This document shows, in pieces, positions 1 to 6,628 of a stretch of DNA of 6,798 bases. This DNA is from an uncultured Polymorphobacter sp. GTDB lineage: Bacteria; Pseudomonadota; Alphaproteobacteria; Sphingomonadales; Sphingomonadaceae. The notes below the pieces were generated by a model. It ran no database searches and had not been told where the DNA came from. It saw only the letters and a list, made by a program, of their open reading frames with translations. The translations under genes and the position numbers were made by a program. Numbering within the stretch: position 1 is the stretch's first letter; each line of letters starts with the position of its first letter. The stretch is from the NCBI GenBank assembly GCA_937894055.1, contig CALDHQ010000608.1, positions 1 to 6,798 of the forward strand, written 5' to 3'.

Positions 1-1074
1 GTCGGCGCGGCCGTCGAGGCACCACCACCGCTATCGCTGCCGCGCCCGCCGATACCCGCAGTGTCGCCGTCGATCGTCGATATCGAGGCGCTGGGTGACC
101 CGTCGCTGCTCGTCGATGCCAATCTGCGCATCCTGGCGTCGAATGACGCGGCGCGCGACATTTTCGGGACGCAGCTGACCGGTGCCGATTTGCGGCTGTC
201 GCTGCGGCATCCGGCCATTCTCGACATCATCGCCGAGGCTTCGGCCTCGGCAGAAGCGGTCAGCAACGAAATCAACGGCATCGGTGCCGCCGAAGGTGCC
301 TACCGCGTCCGCGCCGTCAGCGCCGGGTCGGGGCGCATCCTTGTCACCTTCGCCGATGTGACGCAGGCGCGGCTGACCGAGCGCATGCGGGTCGATTTCG
401 TCGCCAACGCCAGCCATGAATTGCGGACACCGCTGGCAACGCTGATGGGTTTCATCGAAACGCTGCAGGGGCCGGCGGCCGATGACACGGCGGCGCGCCA
501 GCGCTTCCTCGACATCATGGCGAGCGAGGCCGGGCGCATGGCGCGGCTAATCGACGATTTGCTGTCACTGAGCCGCATCGAACTCGACAAATATGTCCGG
601 CCGCAGACCGCGACGCCGCTGGCACCGCTGGTCGCCGATGTGGCGCGGACGCTGGCGATGCGGCTCGAATCGGACGAGCGCCAGCTGCACATCGACCTGC
701 CTGCCGACTTGCCCGACGTCATCGCCGACCGCGACCAGATCCTGCAGGTGCTGCACAACCTCATCTCGAACGCACAGAAATACGGCCGCACCGGCACGCC
801 GATTACCGTCGCCGTGCAGCATGAGCCAGGTGAAACGCCGCGCGTCCGCATCAGCGTCACCGACCAGGGAGAGGGCATTCCGCCCGAGTTTCTGCCGCGG
901 CTGACCGAGCGCTTCTACCGCGTCGATACCAGTCGTTCGCGGTCGCTCGGCGGCACCGGGCTCGGGCTGGCGATTGCCAAGCACATTATCGAACGCCATC
1001 GCGGCGTGCTCGAAATCACCAGTGAGGTCGGGCAGGGCACGCGCGTCTCGTTCACGCTGCCGGCGGTCACATAG
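1..1074 (+). CDS. phoR: Phosphate regulon sensor histidine kinase PhoR (5'-truncated by window)
   Basis: PhoR senses phosphate sufficiency through the Pst transporter and PhoU, and phosphorylates or dephosphorylates PhoB at the inner membrane. The frame is open from base 1 to the TAG at 1072-1074, giving 357 visible residues. Numbering from the first window codon: a proline-rich linker (about 5-20), a PAS-like domain (about 22-125), the HisKA dimerisation domain with the HELRTP motif and phospho-accepting His139, then a HATPase domain with the N box (Asn253, Asn257), G1 box DQGEGIP from about 288, F box FYRVD, and G2 box GGTGLGLA from about 317. A GTG at 61 could start a 337-residue protein, but it would lack the membrane segments normally present before the PAS domain and has no clear ribosome site. 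I therefore read the gene as entering from outside the window. The adjacent pst genes and phoB support the PhoR assignment over other kinases. Confidence 0.95.
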   Translation, partial: VGAAVEAPPPLSLPRPPIPAVSPSIVDIEALGDPSLLVDANLRILASNDAARDIFGTQLTGADLRLSLRHPAILDIIAEASASAEAVSNEINGIGAAEGAYRVRAVSAGSGRILVTFADVTQARLTERMRVDFVANASHELRTPLATLMGFIETLQGPAADDTAARQRFLDIMASEAGRMARLIDDLLSLSRIELDKYVRPQTATPLAPLVADVARTLAMRLESDERQLHIDLPADLPDVIADRDQILQVLHNLISNAQKYGRTGTPITVAVQHEPGETPRVRISVTDQGEGIPPEFLPRLTERFYRVDTSRSRSLGGTGLGLAIAKHIIERHRGVLEITSEVGQGTRVSFTLPAVT

Positions 1075-1101
1075 CCCCGGGCGCGCCACCCGCCACGGGC
1101 G

Positions 1102-1130
1102 CTGTCATCAAACTGACATATAAGTGTAAC
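1102..1130 (+). promoter_or_regulatory. Pho box (PhoB-binding direct repeats) upstream of pstS
   Basis: Three 7-base units occur at an exact 11-base period: CTGTCAT (1102-1108), CTGACAT (1113-1119) and GTGTAAC (1124-1130), separated by CAAA and ATAA. The first two match the known PhoB consensus of two CTGTCAT-like repeats with an A/T-rich 4-base spacer. The first unit is perfect and the second has one mismatch. The third is degenerate and may be an accessory half-site. The site lies 27 bases after the phoR stop and 122 bases before the pstS start, where a PhoB-activated promoter for pstSCAB-phoU-phoB would be expected. TGTCA/TGACA also forms a short inverted repeat across units 1 and 2, which I take as incidental. 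Confidence 0.85.
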
Positions 1131-1135
1131 ATAAG
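1130..1135 (+). promoter_or_regulatory. Possible -10 element of the PhoB-dependent pstS promoter
   Basis: CATAAG matches the sigma-70 TATAAT consensus at 4 of 6 positions. It begins 10 bases after the second Pho box unit, the spacing expected when PhoB bound to the box replaces a -35 element. Transcription would then start near 1142, leaving a leader of about 110 bases. A better -10 match, TATAAG, lies at 1119-1124 but overlaps the repeats and has no recognisable -35. The choice is inferred from spacing alone. Confidence 0.35.
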
Positions 1136-1168
1136 CCACATCAGCAGCGGCTAACCCGCCGATTGTCG

Positions 1169-1191
1169 AAGGGGGCAGTTCGTGCCCCCTT
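1169..1191 (+). promoter_or_regulatory. Perfect 9-bp stem-loop in the pstS 5' leader
   Basis: AAGGGGGCA (1169-1177) pairs perfectly with TGCCCCCTT (1183-1191) around the loop GTTCG. The next bases are AAACAG, so there is no T-run beyond the two Ts that close the stem, and it is not a canonical intrinsic terminator. It lies downstream of the Pho box and 61 bases before the pstS start, so it would sit in the pstS leader RNA. Possible roles are a 5' stabiliser, an attenuator, or the end of the phoR transcript. The structure is seen in the sequence; the role is not known. Confidence 0.6.
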
Positions 1192-1212
1192 AAACAGCGG
1201 AAGTGACCGGAC

Positions 1213-1227
1213 AGCGCCACAGGCGCT
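1213..1227 (+). other. Small 6-bp inverted repeat in the pstS leader
   Basis: AGCGCC (1213-1218) and GGCGCT (1222-1227) are perfect inverted copies around an ACA triloop. It lies between the larger leader hairpin and the pstS ribosome site. Six G+C-rich pairs arise easily by chance in DNA of this composition, so any function is uncertain. Confidence 0.3.
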
Positions 1228-1238
1228 CGCGGTCGGGC

Positions 1239-1246
1239 AAGGGAGA
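1239..1246 (+). promoter_or_regulatory. Ribosome binding site fixing the pstS GTG start
   Basis: AAGGGAGA lies 6 bases before the GTG at 1253. This makes 1253 the likely start rather than the in-frame TTG at 1163, which would add 30 unrelated residues ahead of the signal peptide and sits just upstream of the leader hairpin. The TTG at 1256, one codon later, is the only close competitor. Confidence 0.75.
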
Positions 1247-1252
1247 CACATT

Positions 1253-2293
1253 GTGTTGAAGTCAGCAATCACCACCCTCGGTATCGCAGCGGTCGCTTTG
1301 GGCAGCGCCGGCGTCGCCGAAGCACGCACGCAGATTCGCATCGTCGGTTCGTCGACGGTCTATCCGTTCACCACCGCGGTCGCTGAAAGCTTCAAGCGCA
1401 GCTATCCGCAGTTCCCGGCGCCGATCGTCGAATCGACGGGCACTGGCGCCGGCGTCAAGCTGTTCTGTGCCGGCGTCGGCCAGCAGCACCCCGATTTCGT
1501 CAACGCCTCGCGCCGCCTGAAGGCCAGCGAAGCCAAGACCTGCGCCGAAAACGGCGTCACCGGTATCGTTGAAATCCAGATCGGTCTCGACGGCCTCGTC
1601 ATCGCGCAGTCGCGCAGCGGGCAGTTTGCCGGCCTGACCGAACTCGATGTCTACAAGGCGCTCGCTGCCAACCCGTTCGGCGGCGGCAAGAACAAGGCGC
1701 AGACCTGGAAGGACGTGAACTCGAAGCTGCCGGCGATCAAGATTGCCGTCATCGGGCCGCCGCCGACTTCGGGCACGCGCGACTCGTTCAACGACCTCTA
1801 CATGGTCAAGGGTTGCGAAACCAACGCCGGCATGGTCGCGCTGAAGAAGAGCGACGAAGCCAAGTACAACGTCGCCTGCAAGAAGATCCGCGAAGACGGC
1901 GCGTTCATCGAAGGCGGCGAAAACGACAACCTCATCGTCCAGAAGATTGCCGCCAACCCCAACATGCTCGGCGTGTTCGGCTTCTCGTTCCTCGAAGAGA
2001 ATGGCGACAAGGTCAAGGACGTGCCGATCAACGGCGTCACCGCGACCTATGAAACGATTTCGTCGTTCAAGTATCCGGCATCGCGGCCGCTGTTCATCTA
2101 CGCCAAGCTCCAGCACATGCGCGCCGTCAAGGGCATGAAGGAGTTCCTCGCCGAATACACCAAGGAAAGCGTCTGGGGCCCCGGCGGCATGCTGTCGAAG
2201 CGTGGCCTGGTCGCCGAGCCGACGGCGGTGCGTGCCAAGTACGCAGCGGTTGCCAAGGACCTGACGCCGCTCGACATCAAGACGCTCAAGTAG
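1253..2293 (+). CDS. pstS: PstS, periplasmic phosphate-binding protein of the Pst ABC importer
   Basis: PstS binds phosphate in the periplasm and delivers it to PstC-PstA. From the GTG at 1253 it is 346 residues. Residues 1-24 form a Sec signal peptide: Lys3, a hydrophobic core, and a likely AEA cleavage site before Arg25. Mature-protein motifs typical of the family are IVGSSTVYPF (about 30-39), STGTGAG (61-67) and TSGTRDSF (from Thr172). Four cysteines (72, 97, 188, 209) are spaced so that two local disulfides, 72-97 and 188-209, are plausible in the periplasm. There is no lipobox. Oddity: where E. coli PstS has the phosphate-contacting Asp56 in ASDAPL, this protein reads NASRRLK with Arg87; other PstS subfamilies also lack that Asp. 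The gene follows a Pho box and is the first gene of the operon, as expected for the component needed in greatest amount. Confidence 0.96.
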   Translation: MLKSAITTLGIAAVALGSAGVAEARTQIRIVGSSTVYPFTTAVAESFKRSYPQFPAPIVESTGTGAGVKLFCAGVGQQHPDFVNASRRLKASEAKTCAENGVTGIVEIQIGLDGLVIAQSRSGQFAGLTELDVYKALAANPFGGGKNKAQTWKDVNSKLPAIKIAVIGPPPTSGTRDSFNDLYMVKGCETNAGMVALKKSDEAKYNVACKKIREDGAFIEGGENDNLIVQKIAANPNMLGVFGFSFLEENGDKVKDVPINGVTATYETISSFKYPASRPLFIYAKLQHMRAVKGMKEFLAEYTKESVWGPGGMLSKRGLVAEPTAVRAKYAAVAKDLTPLDIKTLK

Positions 2294-2303
2294 CATTGGA
2301 AGC

Positions 2304-2333
2304 TGCGGCAGTGCGGTCACCCGTGCTGCCGCA
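2304..2333 (+). other. Strong stem-loop between pstS and pstC
   Basis: A 13-bp stem (2304-2316 with 2321-2333, two G-U pairs in RNA, otherwise Watson-Crick) closes on the 4-base loop TCAC, 10 bases after the pstS stop. The outer 8 pairs are TGCGGCAG with CTGCCGCA. It is followed by ATTCATTTG, which is T-rich but not a clean U-tract. It could be a leaky terminator or a 3' stabiliser that keeps pstS mRNA above pstCAB mRNA, a known arrangement in binding-protein operons. The pairing is certain; the role is inferred. Confidence 0.7.
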
Positions 2334-2357
2334 ATTCATTTGTAAGGTAAGCGCTGC

Positions 2358-3764
2358 ATGTCGCTGACTGTAATCAGTTTTCTGCTCGTCGGACTGGCGC
2401 TGTTGGCGTACTTTATCGCACGTGCGAAAGGCCGCGCGCTGACGGCACGGCCCGGCGGCACCGCACGCACCGGTGCGGCTGCCGTGCATTCGCGTCCGGC
2501 GTATCACGGTTCGTTTGTCGCCTTGTGGGTCGCCTTGCCGGCGCTGGCTTTGATTGCCGGCTGGGCAGTGGTCAGCGAAGGCGTCATCGCCGACCGCGTC
2601 ATCGACACCGTGCCCGCTGCATCGCGCCCCGCGACGCAGCTCGACCGCGATGCCTTCATGTCCGAAGTCCGCGGCGTGGTGAACGGTGAAATCGAAGAAG
2701 CCTTCAACCCCGACGCCAATCCGGCCGCCAAGGTTTATGTGGCGACCAAATCGAACTACAATCTGCTCGCCGGCGCTGCTGCCGCTGCGCTTGCCGCACT
2801 CGGCGGCCTGTGGGGCTATTCGCGGCTGCGTCCCGATTTCCGCGCCCGCACGGCGGTGGAAAAAGTCGTCATGTGGACGCTGATCCTGGCGTCGCTGGTG
2901 GCGATCTTGACGACATTCGGCATCGTGCTGTCGCTGCTGTTCGAAAGCATCCGGTTTTTCCAGAAGGTCTCGATCGTCGAGTTCCTGACCGGCACCACCT
3001 GGTCACCGCAGACCGCAATCCGTGCCGACCAGGTCGGTTCGTCGGGGTCGTTCGGTGCGGTGCCGCTGTTCTGGGGCACGATTTTCATCGGCGCCATCAT
3101 CGCGATGATCGTCGCCATCCCGCTCGGGCTGATGGCCGCGATCTACCTGACGCAATACGCCCATGCCCGCGCGCGCCGCATTCTGAAGCCGCTGCTCGAA
3201 ATCCTCGCCGGTGTGCCGACCGTCGTCTACGGCTTCTTCGCGGCGCTGGTTGTTGCGCCCGCGGTGCGCGATTTCGCGGTGTCGCTCGGCATGACCAACG
3301 CCAGCTCCGAAAGCGCGCTCGCCGCCGGTCTGGTGATGGGCATCATGATCATCCCGTTCGTCTCGTCGATGGCCGATGACGCGATTACCGCCGTCCCGCA
3401 GGCGATGCGCGACGGCAGCCTCGCGATGGGCGCAACGACGTCGGAAACCATCCGCAAGGTGTTGGTGCCGGCGGCGCTGCCCGGCATCGTCGGCGGCGTG
3501 CTGCTCGCGGTCAGCCGCGCCATCGGTGAAACGATGATCGTCGTCATGGCCGCGGGTCTGGCCGCGAACCTCACCGCCAATCCGTTCCAGTCGGTGACCA
3601 CCGTCACCGCGCAGATCGTCCAGCTGCTCACCGGCGACCAGGAGTTCGACTCGGCAAAGACGCTGTCGGCGTTCGCGCTCGGGCTGGTGCTGTTCGTCAT
3701 CACGCTGCTGCTCAACATTTACGCGCTCGCCGTCGTGAAGCGCTACCGGGAGGCTTATGAATAG
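2358..3764 (+). CDS. pstC: PstC, phosphate ABC importer permease, long form with N-terminal extension
   Basis: PstC is one of the two inner-membrane permeases that form the phosphate channel with PstA. The ATG at 2358 is preceded by a weak AAGG 10 bases upstream, and an in-frame TAA at 2343 rules out a longer protein. At 468 residues it is about 150 longer than E. coli PstC (319). The extension has hydrophobic segments at about 3-21, 51-70 and 133-152, with a polar stretch of about 60 residues between the last two. Six core helices follow (about 172-197, 236-265, 280-300, 320-340, 380-404, 436-460). The cytoplasmic coupling (EAA) loop, about 350-377, reads DGSLAMGATTSETIRKVLVP and docks PstB. 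From memory, this N-terminal region is a recognised domain of proteobacterial long PstC proteins (formerly DUF3708). The last 8 bases overlap pstA. Confidence 0.94.
   Translation: MSLTVISFLLVGLALLAYFIARAKGRALTARPGGTARTGAAAVHSRPAYHGSFVALWVALPALALIAGWAVVSEGVIADRVIDTVPAASRPATQLDRDAFMSEVRGVVNGEIEEAFNPDANPAAKVYVATKSNYNLLAGAAAAALAALGGLWGYSRLRPDFRARTAVEKVVMWTLILASLVAILTTFGIVLSLLFESIRFFQKVSIVEFLTGTTWSPQTAIRADQVGSSGSFGAVPLFWGTIFIGAIIAMIVAIPLGLMAAIYLTQYAHARARRILKPLLEILAGVPTVVYGFFAALVVAPAVRDFAVSLGMTNASSESALAAGLVMGIMIIPFVSSMADDAITAVPQAMRDGSLAMGATTSETIRKVLVPAALPGIVGGVLLAVSRAIGETMIVVMAAGLAANLTANPFQSVTTVTAQIVQLLTGDQEFDSAKTLSAFALGLVLFVITLLLNIYALAVVKRYREAYE
3748..3753 (+). promoter_or_regulatory. Ribosome binding site for pstA, close to the start
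   Basis: GGGAGG lies inside the end of pstC, only 3 bases before the ATG at 3757. The match is strong but the spacing is short. The next in-frame ATG, at 3811, has no comparable site before it, so 3757 is preferred. Confidence 0.55.
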
Positions 3765-5052
3765 CGCCCAAGTCGCGTCGCGCCCGCCCACCGACTGGGC
3801 GTCGCCGAAGATGCGCGCGCGCATTGCGCGTCGCTACCGGTCGGAATCGATTTTCCGCAACCTCGGGCTGTTCGCGCTCGTGCTGGCGGCGTCGTTCCTG
3901 GCGTTCCTGCTGTTCACCGTCGTCCGCGACGGCTGGCAGGGCTTCCTGTCGACCGACGTCAAGATCAGCGTCACCTATGACCCGACGCTGCTCGGCATCG
4001 ACCCGGCGGCAGCCAAGGGCCCCGACGCGCAGGCGGCGTTGCAGGCCGGTGACTTCCAGGCCGTGATGGCAGCGGGTGTCGCCAAACTGGGCGACGAAGC
4101 CGACACCGTCAGCGAAGGCGCGTGGCTGGTGTTGCGCAAGCAGTTGATGGAAGACCCGGCGCTGCTCGGCAAAACCGTGTCGGTGTGGGTGCCCGCCAAA
4201 AGCAGCATCGACCTGCTCGCCAAGGGCAAGTTCGACCTCGCGAAGCCCGAACTCGAACGCGGCGTCAGCGATGCCGATGTCGCGCACTTCAACGACCTCA
4301 AAAAGGCCGGACTGCTGCGCACCGGGCTGAGCCGAATCTTCATCACCGGTGCAGATTCGACGAGTCCCGAACTCGCCGGCATCTGGGGCGCCACCGTCGG
4401 CTCGCTGTTGACGCTGTTCGTGACGTTGAGCCTGGCGTTCCCCGTCGGCGTGCTGTCGGCGATCTATCTCGAGGAATTCGCCAAGCGCAACCGCTGGACC
4501 GACCTCATCGAAGTCAGCATCAACAACCTCGCGGCAGTGCCGTCGATCATCTACGGGCTTCTCGGGCTCGCGGTGTTCCTCAACTTCCTCGACATGCCGC
4601 GTTCGGCGCCGATCGTCGGCGGCCTTACCTTGGCGCTGATGACCTTCCCGGTCATCGTCATCGCCGGCCGCGTCGCCATCAAGTCGGTGCCGCCGTCGAT
4701 CCGCGACGCCGCACTCGGCATCGGCGCGTCGAAGGTCCAGGTGGTGTTCCAGCACGTGCTGCCGCTCGCCTTGCCCGGCATCCTGACCGGCACGATCATC
4801 GGCATGGCGCGCGCGCTCGGCGAAACCGCACCGCTGCTGATGATCGGCATGCGCGCCTTCGTCAGCGACACGCCGGTCGGGCTGACGTCGCCCGCCACGG
4901 CATTGCCGGTGCAGGTGTTCCTGTGGTCGGATGACGTGGCGCGCGGCTTTGTCGAAAAGACCTCGGCAGCCATCATGGTGCTGCTGGTGTTCCTGCTGCT
5001 GATGAACAGTCTCGCCATCTATCTACGCAACAAATACGAGAGGCGCTGGTGA
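3757..5052 (+). CDS. pstA: PstA, phosphate ABC importer permease, long form with extracytoplasmic insert
   Basis: PstA is the partner permease of PstC. At 431 residues it is far longer than E. coli PstA (296). After a basic N-terminus there is one transmembrane helix (about 38-57), then about 150 mostly polar residues (about 60-208) that should face the periplasm. The permease core follows, with helices at about 211-235, 256-278, 284-306, 345-367 and 404-424. The EAA coupling loop lies at about 317-342 and contains [20 protein letters not shown], the contact site for PstB. From memory, the inserted region corresponds to the domain once called DUF3333 in proteobacterial PstA. The start overlaps pstC by 8 bases (ATGAATAG), and the TGA stop overlaps the pstB GTG, which suggests translational coupling and balanced permease synthesis. 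Confidence 0.95.
   Translation: MNSAQVASRPPTDWASPKMRARIARRYRSESIFRNLGLFALVLAASFLAFLLFTVVRDGWQGFLSTDVKISVTYDPTLLGIDPAAAKGPDAQAALQAGDFQAVMAAGVAKLGDEADTVSEGAWLVLRKQLMEDPALLGKTVSVWVPAKSSIDLLAKGKFDLAKPELERGVSDADVAHFNDLKKAGLLRTGLSRIFITGADSTSPELAGIWGATVGSLLTLFVTLSLAFPVGVLSAIYLEEFAKRNRWTDLIEVSINNLAAVPSIIYGLLGLAVFLNFLDMPRSAPIVGGLTLALMTFPVIVIAGRVAIKSVPPSIRDAALGIGASKVQVVFQHVLPLALPGILTGTIIGMARALGETAPLLMIGMRAFVSDTPVGLTSPATALPVQVFLWSDDVARGFVEKTSAAIMVLLVFLLLMNSLAIYLRNKYERRW
5038..5043 (+). promoter_or_regulatory. Ribosome binding site favouring the pstB GTG start
   Basis: GAGAGG ends 5 bases before the GTG at 5049 but 14 bases before the ATG at 5058. The spacing favours GTG at 5049, which also overlaps the pstA stop as GTGA. 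The ATG three codons later would remove only three residues ahead of the ATPase domain. Confidence 0.55.
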
Positions 5053-5870
5053 CCGTCATGGACCTGTCCGCACAAAATGTTCCGGTCGCGCGCGGTGTCG
5101 CCGAGACCGATGTCACGACCAAGATGACGGCGCGCCACGTCAACGTCTTCTATGGCACCAAGCAGGCGATCAAGGACGTCTCGATCGACATCACCCGCGA
5201 AAACGTCACGGCGTTCATCGGGCCGTCGGGCTGCGGCAAGTCGACGTTCCTGCGCTGCATGAACCGCATGAACGACACCGTCGACAGCGCGCGGGTCGAG
5301 GGCGAAATCAAGCTCGACGGCACCGACATCTACACCGGCGGCATGGACGTCGTGCAGCTGCGCGCCCGCGTCGGCATGGTGTTCCAGAAACCCAACCCGT
5401 TCCCCAAGTCGATCTACGACAACGTCGCCTACGGCCCGTCGATCCACGGCCTCGCCAGCAGCAAGGCCGACATGGACAGCATCGTCGAAGGCAGCCTGCG
5501 TCGCGCCGGCCTGTGGGATGAAGTCAAGGACCGGCTCGGCGAAAGCGGCACGGCATTGTCGGGCGGCCAGCAGCAGCGGCTGTGCATCGCCCGCGCGATT
5601 GCCGTCGACCCCGAAGTCATCCTGATGGACGAACCGTGCTCGGCGCTCGACCCGATTGCCACCGCGCGCATCGAGGAACTGATCGACGAACTGCGCGGCC
5701 GCTACGCCATCGTCATCGTCACGCACAACATGCAGCAGGCGGCGCGTGTCAGCCAGCGCACGGCGTTCTTCCACCTCGGCACGATGGTCGAATACGGCAA
5801 CACCTCGGACATCTTCACCAATCCGGTCGAGCAGCGCACCCGCGACTATATCACCGGCCGCTACGGCTAA
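5049..5870 (+). CDS. pstB: PstB, phosphate importer ATPase
   Basis: PstB is the cytoplasmic ATPase that drives import through PstC-PstA and takes part in signalling phosphate status to PhoU and PhoR. From the GTG at 5049 it has 273 residues, slightly longer than E. coli PstB (257) because of a variable N-terminus. All ABC ATPase motifs are intact: Walker [10 protein letters not shown] at 58-66 with Lys64, Q-loop in [20 protein letters not shown], signature LSGGQQQR from 170, Walker B VILMDEP with Asp194 and catalytic Glu195, and H-loop His226 in [12 protein letters not shown]. The KPNPFP motif after the Q-loop glutamine and the [10 protein letters not shown]-terminus are characteristic of PstB rather than other importer ATPases. 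The gene starts within the pstA stop and ends 12 bases before phoU. Confidence 0.97.
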   Translation: MTVMDLSAQNVPVARGVAETDVTTKMTARHVNVFYGTKQAIKDVSIDITRENVTAFIGPSGCGKSTFLRCMNRMNDTVDSARVEGEIKLDGTDIYTGGMDVVQLRARVGMVFQKPNPFPKSIYDNVAYGPSIHGLASSKADMDSIVEGSLRRAGLWDEVKDRLGESGTALSGGQQQRLCIARAIAVDPEVILMDEPCSALDPIATARIEELIDELRGRYAIVIVTHNMQQAARVSQRTAFFHLGTMVEYGNTSDIFTNPVEQRTRDYITGRYG

Positions 5871-5882
5871 AAGGAGACCATC

Positions 5883-6602
5883 ATGGCTGAAGTGAGCGGA
5901 CATACCGTCAAGGCCTTCGACGCCGACATCAACAACATGCGCACGCTGATCAGCCAGATGGGCGGGCTGTGCGAAAGCCAGATCAAGGCGTCGATCGAGG
6001 TGCTGACGCGCCGCGATGCCGCCAAGGCCATGGACATCATCGCCATCGACGAACGCATCGATGCGCTTGAAATCGAATGCGAAAAGCTCGCGGTGCAGAC
6101 CATCGCGCTGCGCGCCCCGATGGCGCAGGACCTGCGCGAAATCATCGCCGTGCTCAAGATCAGCTCGGTGCTCGAACGCGTCGGTGACTATGCCAAGAAC
6201 ATCGCCAAGCGCGCCACCGTGCTGTCGCAGAACCCGCACGCGCAGCCGGTGGTGATCATCCCCGAAATGGGCACGCTGGTCGCGAAGATGCTCAGCGACG
6301 CGCTCGATGCCTTCGTCGCCCGCGATGTCGAACTGGCGAAGAACGTCGTCGCCCGCGACCAGGTCGTCGATGACTATTACGCCGCGCTGTTCCGCTCGCT
6401 GCTGACCTTCATGATGGAGGATCCGGCGCACATCACGCCGTCGATGCACCTGCTGTTCGTCGCCAAGAACCTCGAACGCATCGGCGACAAGGCGACGAGC
6501 ATCGCCGAAATGGTGTTCTTCGCCGCAACTGGCGAGCAGATCCTGCACCGGCCCAAAGGCGATGACGTCGCACTCGCTGCCCTGAGTGACCGTTCGAGCT
6601 GA
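5883..6602 (+). CDS. phoU: PhoU, phosphate signalling regulator
   Basis: PhoU is a cytoplasmic protein that represses the Pho response when phosphate is sufficient, by coupling the Pst transporter to PhoR. The ATG at 5883 follows AAGGAGA (5871-5877) at 5 bases, a near-ideal ribosome site. The protein has 239 residues, the usual family length. It consists of two homologous three-helix halves, each with the family's acidic metal-binding signature: ERVGDYAKN with Glu98 and Asp102, and ERIGDKATS with Glu198 and Asp202. There is no signal peptide or membrane segment. Its place between pstB and phoB is the standard one, and it should be made from the pstS promoter. The last 20 or so residues after the second half are polar and probably disordered. 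Confidence 0.96.
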   Translation: MAEVSGHTVKAFDADINNMRTLISQMGGLCESQIKASIEVLTRRDAAKAMDIIAIDERIDALEIECEKLAVQTIALRAPMAQDLREIIAVLKISSVLERVGDYAKNIAKRATVLSQNPHAQPVVIIPEMGTLVAKMLSDALDAFVARDVELAKNVVARDQVVDDYYAALFRSLLTFMMEDPAHITPSMHLLFVAKNLERIGDKATSIAEMVFFAATGEQILHRPKGDDVALAALSDRSS

Positions 6603-6628
6603 ACCCGACAAGCGATCAGGAGACCCCG

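Noticed and set aside
61..63. GTG at 61 as the true start of phoR.
   Set aside because: The frame stays open to the window edge, no ribosome site is evident, and the protein would lack the expected N-terminal membrane region.
1083..1102. GCGCC/GGCGC inverted repeat just after phoR, as a possible phoR terminator.
   Set aside because: Only 5 bp with a 10-base loop, no T-run, and it touches the Pho box; too weak in DNA of this composition.
1203..1259. An 18-codon leader ORF (GTG start, Arg-rich) overlapping the pstS start.
   Set aside because: Its only purine-rich upstream stretch abuts the GTG without a usable spacer, and Arg-rich short frames are expected by chance in GC-rich leaders. Not supportable without ribosome profiling.
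1262..2320. A 352-codon minus-strand open frame opposite pstS.
   Set aside because: Aligned with pstS codons and explained by the lack of TTA/CTA/TCA codons; no plausible product.
3712..4755. A 347-codon minus-strand open frame opposite pstA.
   Set aside because: Same register effect: it is aligned with the pstA codons, has biased low-complexity composition and no recognisable motif.
5019..6611. A 530-codon open frame on the minus strand opposite pstB and phoU.
   Set aside because: Its codons are in exact register with the sense codons of pstB and phoU (which share a frame). Antisense stops there need TTA, CTA or TCA sense codons, which are almost absent in this high-GC sequence. The product is a D/A/R/H/V-rich string with no domain, and both sense genes are unmistakable.
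6603..6628. A separate promoter for phoB in the phoU-phoB gap.
   Set aside because: The gap is 26 bases and is largely taken up by the ribosome site; no -35/-10 pair or Pho box is visible.
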